Notes under the pieces: generated by a model
Database searches by the model: none
Told to the model about the DNA's origin: nothing
Seen by the model: the letters and a program-made list of their open reading frames with translations, nothing else
From: Bacillota bacterium
GTDB taxonomy: Bacteria; Bacillota; Clostridia; Acetivibrionales; DSM-2933
NCBI GenBank assembly: GCA_023441845.1
Contig: JAEZNF010000114.1
Span: forward strand, 1-5,955
Direction of reading: 5' to 3'
Length of the DNA stretch: 5,955 nt
Shown here: positions 1-5,955 of the stretch, in pieces
How positions within the stretch are numbered: the stretch's first letter is position 1
How the letters are laid out: every line of letters begins with the position of its first letter
Program-made: the position numbers and the translations under genes

Positions 1-542
1 GAGGTAGGCTCAGGCGTTGTAACCAGCAGTACTTCATCCGCAGCCATTACAAAACTCATAACGTTGTCGGAAAGTCCTGCACCTGTATCTATTAATATTA
101 CATCTGCAATCTTGTCAAGCAATGCTATATTGGATACAAATTTCTCAAGTTGCGTTTTATCAAGTTTAACAAGATCCTCTACTCCTGACCCGCCTGATAT
201 GAACTTAATGTTTCTAGGTCCGTCCGCCAGAATTTCCAAAATGTTCTTTCTATCATGAATCACATCGTCTAAAGATGATTTAGGCGTAATACCAAAAAGG
301 ACATCTATATTGGCAAGTCCGAAATCGGCATCAAGTATCACTACCCGAAGGCCCAGCTCGCTTAGAGCAATAGCCAGGTTTATTGTAATATTTGTTTTTC
401 CGACGCCTCCCTTACCGCTGGTTACGGTAATTACTCTGGCGCTTTTGGGCACAATATTGCTTAATAATGGAGCCTGATCGCTGCCTTGCCTCGTCTTTAT
501 ACCGCTAATAATTTGCCTTAGTCTTTCCGCCTGATCTCTCAT
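1..542 (-). CDS. flhG: FlhG, MinD-like ATPase controlling flagellar number/placement (partial, C-terminus beyond window)
   Basis: Only the first 180 codons are in the window; the gene runs off the left edge, and the family is usually near 290-300 residues. FlhG is a cytoplasmic and membrane-associated P-loop ATPase that works with FlhF to set flagellar number and position. Visible motifs: an N-terminal DQAERLR element (residues 3-9), which in B. subtilis FlhG stimulates the FlhF GTPase; the deviant Walker A KGGVGKT (K44-T50) with the signature lysine K44; the switch segment LDADFGLANID (70-80); the Walker B-like strand ILIDTGAG (149-156); and TTPEPT (175-180), typical of the FlhG/MinD fold. 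The ATG at 542 lies one base after the flhF stop. An AGGGAG at 559-554, inside the end of flhF, is 11 nt upstream, which suggests coupled translation. The C-terminal membrane-targeting helix cannot be assessed. MinD or ParA is less likely given the DQAxxLR start and the flhF neighbour. Confidence 0.95.
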   Translation of the reverse strand, partial: MRDQAERLRQIISGIKTRQGSDQAPLLSNIVPKSARVITVTSGKGGVGKTNITINLAIALSELGLRVVILDADFGLANIDVLFGITPKSSLDDVIHDRKNILEILADGPRNIKFISGGSGVEDLVKLDKTQLEKFVSNIALLDKIADVILIDTGAGLSDNVMSFVMAADEVLLVTTPEPT

Positions 543-543
543 A

Positions 544-1773
544 TTATGAAATACTCCCTAATAAATTTTTAGTTATTCTGTCGGTATCTACAACCTCAAT
601 ATCGTCAGGCACACACTGTCCGGTAGTAAAATATGAAAGCTTTTTGTTTGTTTGGTACTTGGCATTTAAAATTATCCCGTTTATAGGTGTTTCATCCACT
701 TTGGTAAAAATCAGTTTATAGTCCTTTAAAAAGCTGTAACCAGCTAAAATTTCTTTACAATTCCTCACACTGGTAGTGGTACTCAAAACCAGATATATTT
801 CATCGGCTTCTGACGCTACAATCAATGATTTCAATTCTTCAAACTGGAATTGGTTCCTGTGGCTTCTTCCTGCAGTGTCAATCAATACGACATCCTTATC
901 GGAATATAGTTCTATAGCCTCTTTGATTTCACCGGGCGAATATATGACATTAACGGGCATACCCAGTATATCTGCATAGGTTCTGAGCTGTTCCACCGCT
1001 GCAATCCTATATGTATCGGCTGTAATCAGACCTACACTTTTTTTCATGTTCAATGAATAATACGCAGCTATTTTTGCAAGTGTAGTTGTTTTACCTACCC
1101 CTGTAGGGCCCACAAAAATAATCCTGTTCGGCTTTTTGTCATCCCTCAATGTGATTGTCTCAGGTTTTCCAAGTATACCCGATATTATATTGTACATTAA
1201 AGAAGCAGTCTCATTTATGCCGGAACTATCTCCAATCTTTTCATTTACCGTATCGGCTATTTTTTTTGCTATATCTACATCTACCTCATTTTTTATTAAG
1301 TTGTCATAAAATTGCTGAAGCACTTTTGAATAAAGCTTTTGCTGTTTTTCTTCCTGAGTTGCGGTAATTATTTTCGGGCTCACAGTATGCATTTGATGGT
1401 ATATTTTGTCAAGAATAGACTCCATATTGCTTATCTTATTCTCTAACTCATTTATTTTTTCCTCTTTTTTATGTGAATTAATATTTATTTCTTTATCCTG
1501 CTCATTGGGATAATTTCCAAATACCGTACAATGTTGCTTCTGGAGCTTTTGCTGATGCCTCTCCTCCTGTCCTAGCTGTCCCCTGCCTTTTTTACTGTCG
1601 AAATCGTTATCGATAGCAGCCAATACCTCAAACATGGGTTTGGCAAACATGCTTAGAAGACCTTTTTTACGGACCTTCCGTGTATTAAGGATTACAGCTT
1701 CACTACCCAAATCCATTTTAACTTTTAAAATAGCCTCTTGCGCATTTGTTCCCATATAACGTCTTATTTTCAT
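544..1773 (-). CDS. flhF: FlhF, SRP-type GTPase for flagellar placement
   Basis: Complete, 409 residues, somewhat longer than B. subtilis FlhF. FlhF is the third SRP-family GTPase, beside Ffh and FtsY. It forms a GTP-dependent homodimer at the membrane and marks where a flagellum is built; its GTPase is stimulated by FlhG. Domains: a conserved N-terminal B-domain start (MKIRRYMGTNAQEAILKVK, with ILNTRKVRKKG at 28-38); a hydrophilic linker rich in K, E, Q and N (about 56-145), with a likely coiled-coil stretch at 104-130; an N domain at about 146-210; then the G domain. G-domain motifs: G1 VGPTGVGKTT (221-230), ADTYRIAAVEQLRTYA (252-267), G3 DTAGRSH (299-305), G4 TKVDE (357-361) and G5 TTGQCVPDDI (383-392). 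The ATG at 1773 follows the flhA stop by 2 nt, with GGTGAG at 1788-1783 as a ribosome binding site 9 nt away. The GTPase core looks intact. Confidence 0.97.
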   Translation of the reverse strand: MKIRRYMGTNAQEAILKVKMDLGSEAVILNTRKVRKKGLLSMFAKPMFEVLAAIDNDFDSKKGRGQLGQEERHQQKLQKQHCTVFGNYPNEQDKEININSHKKEEKINELENKISNMESILDKIYHQMHTVSPKIITATQEEKQQKLYSKVLQQFYDNLIKNEVDVDIAKKIADTVNEKIGDSSGINETASLMYNIISGILGKPETITLRDDKKPNRIIFVGPTGVGKTTTLAKIAAYYSLNMKKSVGLITADTYRIAAVEQLRTYADILGMPVNVIYSPGEIKEAIELYSDKDVVLIDTAGRSHRNQFQFEELKSLIVASEADEIYLVLSTTTSVRNCKEILAGYSFLKDYKLIFTKVDETPINGIILNAKYQTNKKLSYFTTGQCVPDDIEVVDTDRITKNLLGSIS

Positions 1774-1775
1774 AA

Positions 1776-3803
1776 TTAGACACTCACCATCCCAACAGAT
1801 TGAACTTCGATACTAGGGTCAATTTCACTGTAAGATAAAACAACCAATCCAGGAATAAATTTCTCAGTAAGCCTTTTAAAATACAACCTGACTATAGGCG
1901 ATGCCAGTACTATGGGCTGCTGCCCAAGTTCCGCCAGTCTTTGAACCTGCCTTGACAGACTGCCAAGTATGGAATTGGTAACCTCAGGTTCAATTGTAAG
2001 ATAAGATCCGTGCTCTGTTCTCTGAACAGAGTCCATAATTATTTGCTCCAATTTCGGGTCTATTGTTATTACATTGGATTTATTATCCAAAATATATTTT
2101 TTCGATATCGCTCTACCCAAAGCCTGTCTTACATATTCCGTCAATATGTCGGTGTCATGCGTAACAGGAGCGTAGTCTGCCAGTGTTTCAAGAATAGTAA
2201 CCATATCCCTTATTGAAACACCTTCTTTTAAAAGATTGGCAAGTACCTTCTGAATCTCGCCTACTGTCATAACTTTCGGTACAAGCTCTTCAACAATTGC
2301 GGGATAATTCTGTTTTATATTATCAATAAGCGTCTGTACTTCCTGTCTTCCCATAAGGTCGTTTGCATATTTCTTGATTATTTCAGTAAGGTGGGTAGCT
2401 ATTATTGATGGTGGATCTACAACCGTATATCCCAGCATCTCAGCTTTATCCCTCTTGCTTTCATTTATCCATACAGCCGGGAGGCCAAATGCAGGCTCCG
2501 TTGTCCTGATTCCGTCAATTTCCTCTTCTGCCATTCCCGGGTTCATAGCAAGATAATGGTCAATCATAATCTCGCTTTTTGTGATTTCAACTCCCTTAAT
2601 CTTTACCAGATATTCATTAGGGCTAAGCTGAATATTATCTCTTAGCCTTATAATCGGAACTATCATACCCAATTCCAAAGCCAGCTGCCTTCTTATCATA
2701 ACCACCCTGTCAAGAAGGTCTCCACCCTGGTTTACATCGGCTAAAGGAATTATACCGTATCCGAATTCCAGCTCAATGGGATCAATCTGCAAAAGCGAAA
2801 CAACATTTTCAGGCTTACGTATTTCCTCAACTTCACTCTCCTGAACCTGTACTTCTTCTTTAATTTGCGCTTCTTTTTGCTGTCTTAATAACGAGAAACC
2901 TATAAATGCCAGTATCGCTGAAAGAACCAAAAACGGTATTGTAGGTAAAAATAATGATAATGCTATGCATAACGCCGAAGCAATAAATAGAACTCTGGGG
3001 TTGCCGAATATCTGTTTCAAGAGATCGGTGCTCAAATTTGCATCTGATGCAGCTCTTGTTACTATTATACCTGTTGCTGTCGAAATTAGCAATGCAGGAA
3101 TTTGGCTAACCAGTCCGTCTCCTATTGTTAATATTGTGTAATTCTGTAACGCTTCGGATATTTCCTCGCCCCTCATCAGAACACCGATGACAAGGCCTCC
3201 TATGATATTTAAAGCGGTAATAATGATCCCCGCTATTGCATCTCCCTTAACAAACTTGCTGGCTCCATCCATAGCCCCGTAGAAATCGGCTTCTCTCTGA
3301 ACCTTTCGTCTTCTTTCCTTAGCTTCGGATTCATTAATAAGTCCGGAATTCAAATCCGCATCAATAGCCATCTGTTTACCCGGCATTGCATCGAGCGTAA
3401 ATCTGGCAGCAACTTCCGATACTCTTTCAGAGCCTTTTGTAATTACAAGAAACTGTACTACCATTATAATTAAGAATATAACAAACCCAACTACCAGATT
3501 CCCACCGGCCACAAAAGTACCGAAGCCTGCAATTACCTGACCTGCCTCACCTTCCGATAATATGTGCTTTACTGCTGTAATATTGAGAGAAAGCCTGTAT
3601 AAGGTAGTAATAAGAAGCAGCGATGGGAAAACAGAAAGATCCAGAGCCTCTTTTGCGTAAACAGCGTTAAGTAAAATCACAGCGGCAACCGATATATTTA
3701 TTGCAAGAAGCACATCAAGAAGAAAGCTCGGAATTGGTAATATAATTATTAACACAATGACAACAATAATTACTGCAACTGACATTTCCCCTAACCTCTT
3801 CAT
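1776..3803 (-). CDS. flhA: FlhA, flagellar type III export apparatus protein
   Basis: Complete, 675 residues from the preferred ATG, the usual FlhA length. FlhA is the large membrane component of the flagellar exporter: its cytoplasmic ring docks chaperone-substrate complexes and its membrane part couples export to proton flow. The N-terminal half (about residues 8-305) has around eight hydrophobic segments. Between them sits the FHIPEP-family signature, SEVAARFTLDAMPGKQM and following residues (127-150). The conserved VKGDA loop is at 185-189; its Asp188 probably corresponds to the essential Asp208 of Salmonella FlhA. A charged linker (about 307-332) leads to the cytoplasmic domain, with GYGIIPLAD near 348-356 and a C-terminal part containing VLASPIVRLYFKRL. 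An in-frame TTG at 3827 would add eight residues (to 683), but it has no ribosome binding site, and the extension would be encoded by the binding site serving the ATG at 3803. It lies 52 nt after flhB and 2 nt before flhF. Confidence 0.96.
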   Translation of the reverse strand: MKRLGEMSVAVIIVVIVLIIILPIPSFLLDVLLAINISVAAVILLNAVYAKEALDLSVFPSLLLITTLYRLSLNITAVKHILSEGEAGQVIAGFGTFVAGGNLVVGFVIFLIIMVVQFLVITKGSERVSEVAARFTLDAMPGKQMAIDADLNSGLINESEAKERRRKVQREADFYGAMDGASKFVKGDAIAGIIITALNIIGGLVIGVLMRGEEISEALQNYTILTIGDGLVSQIPALLISTATGIIVTRAASDANLSTDLLKQIFGNPRVLFIASALCIALSLFLPTIPFLVLSAILAFIGFSLLRQQKEAQIKEEVQVQESEVEEIRKPENVVSLLQIDPIELEFGYGIIPLADVNQGGDLLDRVVMIRRQLALELGMIVPIIRLRDNIQLSPNEYLVKIKGVEITKSEIMIDHYLAMNPGMAEEEIDGIRTTEPAFGLPAVWINESKRDKAEMLGYTVVDPPSIIATHLTEIIKKYANDLMGRQEVQTLIDNIKQNYPAIVEELVPKVMTVGEIQKVLANLLKEGVSIRDMVTILETLADYAPVTHDTDILTEYVRQALGRAISKKYILDNKSNVITIDPKLEQIIMDSVQRTEHGSYLTIEPEVTNSILGSLSRQVQRLAELGQQPIVLASPIVRLYFKRLTEKFIPGLVVLSYSEIDPSIEVQSVGMVSV

Positions 3804-3815
3804 AAGATGTATCTT

Positions 3816-3824
3816 CCTCCTTTT
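3816..3824 (-). promoter_or_regulatory. Ribosome binding site of flhA that decides its start
   Basis: The minus strand reads AAAAGGAGG, a near-perfect complement to the 16S rRNA 3' end, followed by the 12-nt spacer AAGATACATCTT and then ATG at 3803. It is the strongest Shine-Dalgarno match among the gene starts in this window. It lies immediately downstream of the alternative in-frame TTG at 3827 and so cannot serve it. No purine-rich site precedes that TTG. The spacer is slightly long and almost palindromic (AAGAT-AC-ATCTT). Confidence 0.85.
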
Positions 3825-3855
3825 CAACGTTAATACAGCTTGTTAGAATACTTAT

Positions 3856-4965
3856 TTATGCCTGCTTTTGCTTGAGGCTGTATACAAAGGCCAATACTTC
3901 GGCTACAGCCTGATAAAGATCCTGGGGTATTTCCTGTCCGATCTCTACCGTTTCGTACAACGCTCTTGCCAGGGGCTTGTTTTCTACAATTTCCACCTTG
4001 TTTTCCCTGGCCGTTTCTTTTATCCTCTGGGCCATATAGTCCTGACCTTTTGCTATTACCATTGGAGCTTTGGACACATTTGCATCATACTTTATCGCTA
4101 TTGCAAAATGCGTCGGGTTGGTTATTACAACATCAGCTTTCGGTACATCCTGAAGCATCCTTCTCATTGAAATTTGCCTTTGCTTCTGCCTGATCTTTGA
4201 CTTTATTTCAGGGTTTCCCTCCATCTGCTTGTATTCTTCTTTTATCTCATGCTTTGTCATCTTCAAGCTTTTTTCATATTCATACCACTGGTATAAATAA
4301 TCAACAGCTGCTACGAATATAAGTACAACACATATCCTTATTGCCAGATTAATTACCGTATCACCTATATATGAAGCTATTCCAATGGCGTCAAGATTCA
4401 TAACGTTCAAAATATTGTCAGCCTGACCCTTTACATACGAATACGCTATGAAGCCTGTAAAAGCAACTTTGACTACCGATTTTACAAGCTCAACCACAGA
4501 TCTTAAGGAAAATATTCTTTTCAAACCGCTTAAAGGATTTATCCTGTTAAATTTTAAGCCTATAGTTTCAAATGTGAACAGGACTCCCACCTGCATATAC
4601 TCGACCACCAGCCCTGTTACAAGAGCTATTGCCATAATGGGAACCGCAACCTTTAAAAGTACCCATGCACAGCTTATAGACAATTTTGACAATCCATTTA
4701 TTGTAAAAACATCGTTTACATTAGTAAAGTCACCAAGTGTAATCCTGGTAAATAAAGTTATTTCATTGGTCATGTATCCGCCTAAAACTTTTAATCCTAC
4801 AAATACAAACAGTAATACAAAAGCGGATGTAATCTCTTTACTTTGTAAAACCTGTCCTTTCTTTCTAGCGTCCTGCCTTTTTTTAGGCGTTGCCTTTTCG
4901 GTTTTGTCATCGCCCGCAAACAGCTGCAGATTTACTTTCCGGTACCTTTTATAAAAATATTTCAT
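3856..4965 (-). CDS. flhB: FlhB, flagellar export substrate-specificity switch protein
   Basis: Complete, 369 residues, a normal length. FlhB sits around the FliPQR gate in the inner membrane and switches export from rod/hook to filament substrates after self-cleavage. Visible features: a basic N-terminal stretch (KTEKATPKKRQDARKKGQV, 21-39), typical of the family; four hydrophobic segments near 46-66, 100-123, 155-176 and 206-225; a charged connector (about 228-278); and the autocleavage motif NPTH at 283-286 (cut between Asn283 and Pro284), followed by HFAIAIKYD and the roughly 86-residue C-terminal fragment. Its ATG overlaps the fliR stop as ATGA (4965-4962). AAAGGA at 4983-4978, inside fliR, is a moderate ribosome binding site 12 nt upstream. 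Ten residues (MKYFYKRYRK) precede VNLQLFAG, where many relatives begin closer to NLQ. I see no ATG, GTG or TTG at that later point, so I keep this start. Confidence 0.97.
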   Translation of the reverse strand: MKYFYKRYRKVNLQLFAGDDKTEKATPKKRQDARKKGQVLQSKEITSAFVLLFVFVGLKVLGGYMTNEITLFTRITLGDFTNVNDVFTINGLSKLSISCAWVLLKVAVPIMAIALVTGLVVEYMQVGVLFTFETIGLKFNRINPLSGLKRIFSLRSVVELVKSVVKVAFTGFIAYSYVKGQADNILNVMNLDAIGIASYIGDTVINLAIRICVVLIFVAAVDYLYQWYEYEKSLKMTKHEIKEEYKQMEGNPEIKSKIRQKQRQISMRRMLQDVPKADVVITNPTHFAIAIKYDANVSKAPMVIAKGQDYMAQRIKETARENKVEIVENKPLARALYETVEIGQEIPQDLYQAVAEVLAFVYSLKQKQA

Positions 4966-5759
4966 TTTAGTACCATATCCTTTATGATTTTGTACATATT
5001 AGAACTCATTCCGTTTATCATAAACTCTATAAGTGAGATTAAAACCGGCATAGTCAGTACCATAACCAGAATTCCCAGTATTATTTTTGCAGGCATACCC
5101 ACTACAAAAACATTAAGCTGAGGTACACTCTTTGAAATAATCCCAAGCGCAATATCGGTTATGAGTATAGCAGCTATTATGGGTGCGCTTATTTTTAAAG
5201 CAACCAGAAAAACATCTCCAAAAATTTTTATTACATCATATAATACCGCAGTATTGAATGCCGCTCCCCCCACCGGGATAAACTTATAACTGTCAAAGAG
5301 AGCTTTTATTATCATATGGTGACCGTTAACAGCAAGTAACACCAGCATACTTATAATAAAGTAGAAGTTGGATGTTATGGAAATCTGTATACTGCTGACC
5401 GGGTCTACTACGTTGACCATACCAAAACCTATTTGCATGTCAATGAGCTGTCCTGCAAGATAAACGGCATTAAAAATCAAATATGAAACATAGCCTATAA
5501 TTATGCCTACAATAAATTCCTTAAAAACCAAGAGCGAATACCCGTATATGTTGTTCTGGTAATCGAGCTTGTCCACTTTTAAAGTATTAATAAGTATCAT
5601 GGCAGTAAGTAACGATACACCTATTTTCAAATACGACGGTATGTTTCTTCTGCCGAATATGGGTGAAATCACAAATAATCCCGTCATTCTTACAAAAACC
5701 AGGAGAAAAACATCTATTCCGTTTGAAATTATCCCCTCCGGTATTTGCAAAGGTTTCAC
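4962..5759 (-). CDS. fliR: FliR, flagellar export gate membrane protein
   Basis: Complete, 265 residues, the normal family length. FliR is one subunit of the FliP5-FliQ4-FliR1 export gate at the centre of the flagellar basal body. It is almost entirely hydrophobic, with segments near 15-35, 43-60, 75-100, 130-147, 183-210 and 222-247. Conserved family features: FVRMTGLFVISPIFGRRNIP (22-41), GQLIDMQIGFGMVNVVDP (103-120), the NGHH turn (145-148) and PQLNVFVVGMPAKI (213-226). The start chosen is GTG at 5759, the first start codon after an in-frame stop (TAG) upstream. It has almost no spaced ribosome binding site. A TTG three codons further in (Leu4, 5750-5748) would have GGGTGA just upstream and is an alternative; function is unaffected. 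It begins 17 nt after fliQ and overlaps flhB by 4 nt. It is not fused to FlhB, unlike in some clostridia. Confidence 0.96.
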   Translation of the reverse strand: MKPLQIPEGIISNGIDVFLLVFVRMTGLFVISPIFGRRNIPSYLKIGVSLLTAMILINTLKVDKLDYQNNIYGYSLLVFKEFIVGIIIGYVSYLIFNAVYLAGQLIDMQIGFGMVNVVDPVSSIQISITSNFYFIISMLVLLAVNGHHMIIKALFDSYKFIPVGGAAFNTAVLYDVIKIFGDVFLVALKISAPIIAAILITDIALGIISKSVPQLNVFVVGMPAKIILGILVMVLTMPVLISLIEFMINGMSSNMYKIIKDMVLK

Positions 5760-5776
5760 CCACTTTAATGTAAATT

Positions 5777-5955
5777 TTATCTAATCAACTGGTTTATGTT
5801 AATATAAATATCCTGTGTGTATTCAATTAGTACTCTGAGCATCCATGAACCAAACAACAATATTCCGCCCATTACCGCCAATATCTTTGGAATAAAAGTC
5901 AGTGTTTGCTCCTGTATCTGTGTCGTAGCCTGAAATATGCTTATTGCCAACCCTA
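5777..5955 (-). CDS. fliQ: FliQ, flagellar export gate membrane protein (partial, N-terminus beyond window)
   Basis: The last 58 codons and a TAA stop (5779-5777) are visible; the gene enters from the right edge. With a family length near 89, about 30 N-terminal residues are missing. FliQ is a two-helix membrane hairpin, four copies of which pack around FliP and FliR in the export gate. What remains starts in the end of the first helix and the loop (GLAISIFQATTQIQEQTLTF), where the ATTQIQEQTL segment is strongly conserved in the FliQ/SctS family. It continues into the second helix (IPKILAVMGGILLFGSWMLR) and a polar tail ending NINQLIR. The position directly upstream of fliR matches the usual fliP-fliQ-fliR order. 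The reading frame is open through to the window edge. Confidence 0.93.
   Translation of the reverse strand, partial: GLAISIFQATTQIQEQTLTFIPKILAVMGGILLFGSWMLRVLIEYTQDIYININQLIR

Noticed and set aside
64..258. Plus-strand open frame of 64 codons opposite flhG
   Set aside because: It is antisense to the conserved FlhG ATPase core, with serine-rich composition typical of a reverse-complement shadow.
776..1367. Plus-strand open frames of 67 and 70 codons opposite flhF
   Set aside because: Both lie opposite conserved FlhF sequence; neither has a convincing start signal.
2010..2556. Plus-strand open frames of 68 and 60 codons opposite flhA
   Set aside because: They are antisense to the conserved FlhA cytoplasmic domain with no independent evidence of coding.
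3804..3855. Possible promoter or terminator in the flhB-flhA gap
   Set aside because: The 52 nt hold only a strong ribosome binding site and its small palindromic spacer. There is no GC-rich stem with a T-tract and no convincing -35/-10 pair, so read-through from flhB is the simpler view.
3868..4193. Two overlapping plus-strand open frames of 100 and 75 codons
   Set aside because: They are shadows of the conserved FlhB C-terminal domain including NPTH; there is no ribosome binding site support or family resemblance.
4448..4954. A 168-codon open frame on the plus strand opposite flhB
   Set aside because: It is fully antisense to a strongly conserved flhB frame, lacks any recognisable domain, and its composition is what the complement of flhB codons would give.
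1..5955. A novel or mobile system hidden in the window
   Set aside because: All but short gaps is covered by six recognisable flagellar genes in the canonical Bacillota order, with intact motifs and no inserted cargo, repeats or transposase remnants.

Overview
This window is a contiguous slice of a flagellar gene cluster, read entirely on the minus strand (right to left). In transcription order it holds the 3' end of fliQ, then complete fliR, flhB, flhA and flhF, then the 5' part of flhG. This is the order of the large flagellar/chemotaxis operon of Bacillota (fliP-fliQ-fliR-flhB-flhA-flhF-flhG in Bacillus subtilis). The fairly AT-rich DNA, the mostly Shine-Dalgarno-led starts, the FlhB N-terminus of the type 'NLQLFAG…EKATPKKRQDARKKGQV' and the FlhF/FlhG pair point to a motile member of Clostridia. 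A ruminiclostridial relative is possible, but I cannot fix the genus from the sequence.

Layout: about 5777-5955 is the C-terminal part of FliQ; 4962-5759 is FliR (GTG start); 3856-4965 is FlhB, overlapping fliR by four bases (ATGA); 1776-3803 is FlhA, whose start I move from an upstream TTG to an ATG with a strong ribosome binding site; 544-1773 is FlhF; 1-542 is the N-terminal 180 codons of FlhG. The gaps are 17, -4, 52, 2 and 1 nt, so the genes are almost certainly co-transcribed and several are probably translationally coupled. I see no terminator, convincing promoter, RNA gene, mobile element, CRISPR array or long repeat. No stretch over 300 bases lacks a gene.

FliQ and FliR belong to the FliPQR export gate of the flagellar type III secretion apparatus. 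FlhB wraps the gate and switches substrate class by self-cleavage at NPTH. FlhA forms the cytoplasmic docking ring and the proton-driven part of the exporter. FlhF (an SRP-type GTPase) and FlhG (a MinD-type ATPase) set where and how many flagella are built, and the N-terminus of FlhG carries the DQAxxLR element known to activate FlhF.

All six genes look intact where visible, with their key motifs present. I find no previously undescribed system here. The points worth a second look are start-site questions, gene coupling and the variable linker of FlhF.
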